Positions 62,258 to 64,000 of a stretch of 64,000 nt of DNA are shown in pieces. Location of the stretch: assembly GCA_017477935.1 (NCBI GenBank), contig JAFVIC010000003.1, forward strand, positions 1 through 64,000. Direction: 5' to 3'. The first letter of the stretch is position 1. Each line of letters starts with the position of its first letter. The stretch comes from Akkermansia sp. GTDB taxonomy: Bacteria > Verrucomicrobiota > Verrucomicrobiia > Verrucomicrobiales > Akkermansiaceae. The translations under genes were made by a program, and so were the position numbers. The notes beneath the pieces were generated by a model, which did no database searches, was not told where the DNA came from, and saw only the letters and a program-made list of their open reading frames with translations.

Positions 62258-63337
62258 CACTGTACAAGACTACCAAGAACACTGCGCACATTACAAAATA
62301 CTCGCAACTATTCATGTTCTGCATATTACAGCCACACAAGCCTCAACAAAACGTCATTTTAGCCTACCCGGTGGTAAAGTTTCTTTTATTTGTTTTGCGC
62401 GTTTTATGGCCATATTTGCCCTATTCGAGAGCCTTTTTGAGTATTTTTCCTCATTTGCGTATAAGTTGTTTATCACTTGAAAAAAGCCGTTTTCACCTTC
62501 TTTTTGTCCATTTTTGCATTGTATAACCCACTTTACTATGGGGTATTTGCCTATTTTCAGGCACGTTCAGCATGCTCGACTGCCGGTCAATCGGCACGAT
62601 TTTGCGGCTATTTTCATCAAGGAAGTTTATCATCGGAACATCTGAAAAAATCGACATTTCGTAGCCACAACCTTCAAGCCAATGGGCTTTTTTTTAATTT
62701 TTGGGCGAACATTGACAACATGCCTGCCGGCATACCAGAGTCAACGGACATCATTTTTTACCGACTGTTCTACCGAAACCGACGGCGCTCATGGAATTAC
62801 CGAAGGGACTTTTTCGTTATTTTGTACCTATGATAACAGTGCTTTCGACATCATTTTTTTAATCAACTCCATGTTGGCGGCCTACTCCCCTGCCCTTTCC
62901 ACAATAAAAATGGATTTTTAACGAAAAAAAATCCCCAAAATGAGGAAAAAACGCCCTCGTCAGAATCAAAAATCCGGGTACAGATAATCGGCTGATTGCA
63001 TTCACGCGCAAGAAACTCCCAGCTTTTTAATAGGTGCATAATGGAGTAATTTTTCTTTTTTTTAGAAAAATTCTGAGGCTATATTATCCTATCATTTTCA
63101 GAGGAGATATTTTTTATCCTTCTTTCAGGTCATGCGCTCGGTTCGCGGCCACCCCAATGCCCCGACAAGGATTTCTTGTACACTTCAATTCTTTTGATAA
63201 TATTATGATATTTCATCACATTTCAACTACGTTTTCATCATATATTTTTTATCAGATTTTCATTTACATATTTCTATTTATTTCAGTTTTTTATTATGAC
63301 AATCTCGACACTTTTTGCTTCATTTATATTTTCATCA
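62258..63337. other. Gene-free AT-rich stretch upstream of recQ
   Basis: About 1.1 kb, strikingly richer in A+T than any gene region here, with many T-runs. Frames up to 118 codons exist but show no motif and no codon bias. No DnaA-box cluster, tRNA or IS end was recognised. Confidence 0.6.
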
Positions 63338-63366
63338 TTGAAATCAGCGCGGCAGCCTGCTATAAT
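63338..63366 (+). promoter_or_regulatory. Promoter of recQ, leaderless
   Basis: TTGAAA (63338-63343), 17 bp, TATAAT (63361-63366); 8 nt to the ATG. Confidence 0.75.
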
Positions 63367-63374
63367 ACGCGCGC

Positions 63375-64000
63375 ATGGTACAACAGATAGCAGAGGTGCA
63401 GGATGTATTGCGCGCCGTCTTCGGGTTCGAGGAGCTGCGCCCGGGGCAGGATGCTATTGTTGGTGCCATCATGTCCGGGCGGGATTCACTGGCCATCATG
63501 CCCACAGGTGGCGGTAAATCGCTCTGCTACCAGCTGCCCGCCTTATGCCGCGTAGGGCTGACCGTGGTGGTAAGCCCGCTCATTGCTCTCATGAAAGACC
63601 AGGTGGACGCCCTGCAGGCGCGCGGCGTGCCGGCAGCGGCGGTGAATTCATCCCTGGGGGCGGACGAGTACCGACAGGTTATGGGGGCGCTGCGCAGTGG
63701 CGAACTGCGCATTATCTACGTTGCGCCTGAGCGATTCGGGCAAGAAGGATTCATGAACCTGCTGCGCAGCCTGCAGGTAGGGCTGCTGGCCGTAGACGAA
63801 GCGCACTGCCTGAGCCAGTGGGGGCACGACTTCCGCCCCGACTACCTTCGCCTGGGGCGCGTGCGGCAAGAATTGGGCTACCCGCAGACCGTAGCCCTGA
63901 CAGCCACCGCGACAGATGCCGTGCGGCAGGACATTCTCAACACGCTGCAACTCAACAACCCGGCAGTCATCATCAGCGGGTTCGGGCGCGACAATCTCGA
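63375..64000 (+). CDS. recQ: ATP-dependent DNA helicase RecQ, 5' part
   Basis: 208 codons from ATG 63375 to the window edge, so the product is partial. Motif 0 is FGFEELRPGQDAIV, Walker A is MPTGGGKSLCYQLPA, motif Ia is VVVSPLIALMKDQV, the box is DEAH in AVDEAHCLSQWGHDFRPDY (the RecQ aromatic loop), and motif III is ALTATAT. It unwinds DNA 3'-5' in recombination and repair. The rest (helicase C, zinc, WH, HRDC) is beyond the edge. Confidence 0.95.
   Translation, partial: MVQQIAEVQDVLRAVFGFEELRPGQDAIVGAIMSGRDSLAIMPTGGGKSLCYQLPALCRVGLTVVVSPLIALMKDQVDALQARGVPAAAVNSSLGADEYRQVMGALRSGELRIIYVAPERFGQEGFMNLLRSLQVGLLAVDEAHCLSQWGHDFRPDYLRLGRVRQELGYPQTVALTATATDAVRQDILNTLQLNNPAVIISGFGRDNL

Noticed and set aside
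62477..62833. 118-codon frame in the AT-rich stretch before recQ
   Set aside because: Phe/Tyr/Arg/Ser-rich composition is what random AT-rich DNA gives. It has no SD and no domain.

Overview
The window looks like chromosome from an anaerobic, host-associated Verrucomicrobiota bacterium close to Akkermansia. This is inferred from several features: a PEP-CTERM sorting signal, secreted thioredoxin-fold proteins with the DFTGxDWC active-site context, pyruvate:ferredoxin oxidoreductase, small Ser/Thr kinases, a NahK-like sugar kinase, and GC-rich genes separated by short intergenic gaps. No rRNA, tRNA or CRISPR array was found.

Layout. 1-4.6 kb: a partial membrane protein, a dead IS4-type element, a secreted nitroreductase, diaminopimelate dehydrogenase (ddh), and a ribbon-helix-helix/thioredoxin pair. 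4.6-19.2 kb: central metabolism (nifJ, transketolase, pdxH, kbl, sdaA, guaA, fhs), a second secreted thioredoxin-like gene, long structured repeats after nifJ, and a MITE before guaA. 19.3-28.7 kb, minus strand: der and a small secreted protein, a four-gene envelope cluster containing a membrane pseudokinase-FGE fusion, and a SNF2 helicase. 28.8-38.4 kb, plus strand: a coiled-coil/TPR secreted protein, a YggS protein, secreted proteins of unknown role, a NahK-like kinase, an acyl-AMP ligase and a Ser/Thr kinase. 38.4-41.5 kb: a decayed island with a truncated PEP-CTERM gene and an AT-rich glycosyltransferase gene between two degraded copies of one IS3-type element. 41.7-55.1 kb: gdhA, an NlpC/P60 lipoprotein, a structured leader, xseA, a kinase/FtsK-gamma/ankyrin fusion, dus, two L,D-transpeptidases, purB, a six-hairpin glycosidase and envelope proteins. 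55.1-64 kb: four tandem DUF805 paralogues, miaA, an enlarged MFS sugar transporter, a third long repeat, a gene-poor AT-rich stretch and the 5' part of recQ.

Metabolically, nifJ, transketolase, fhs, gdhA, sdaA and kbl fit amino-acid and sugar fermentation with one-carbon flux. The NahK-like kinase would suit use of host-glycan amino sugars. The L,D-transpeptidases, NlpC/P60 protein and ddh concern peptidoglycan.

The most distinctive signals are: (i) sigma70-like promoters whose -10 box ends only 6-11 nt before the start codon in about half of the readable cases, implying many leaderless mRNAs, often with a TTGCC -35 box; (ii) a protein kinase fused to an FtsK-gamma winged helix and ankyrin repeats; (iii) a membrane pseudokinase fused to an FGE-like domain; (iv) covarying long hairpin repeats; (v) a tandem DUF805 cluster with zinc-ribbon and GYF heads.
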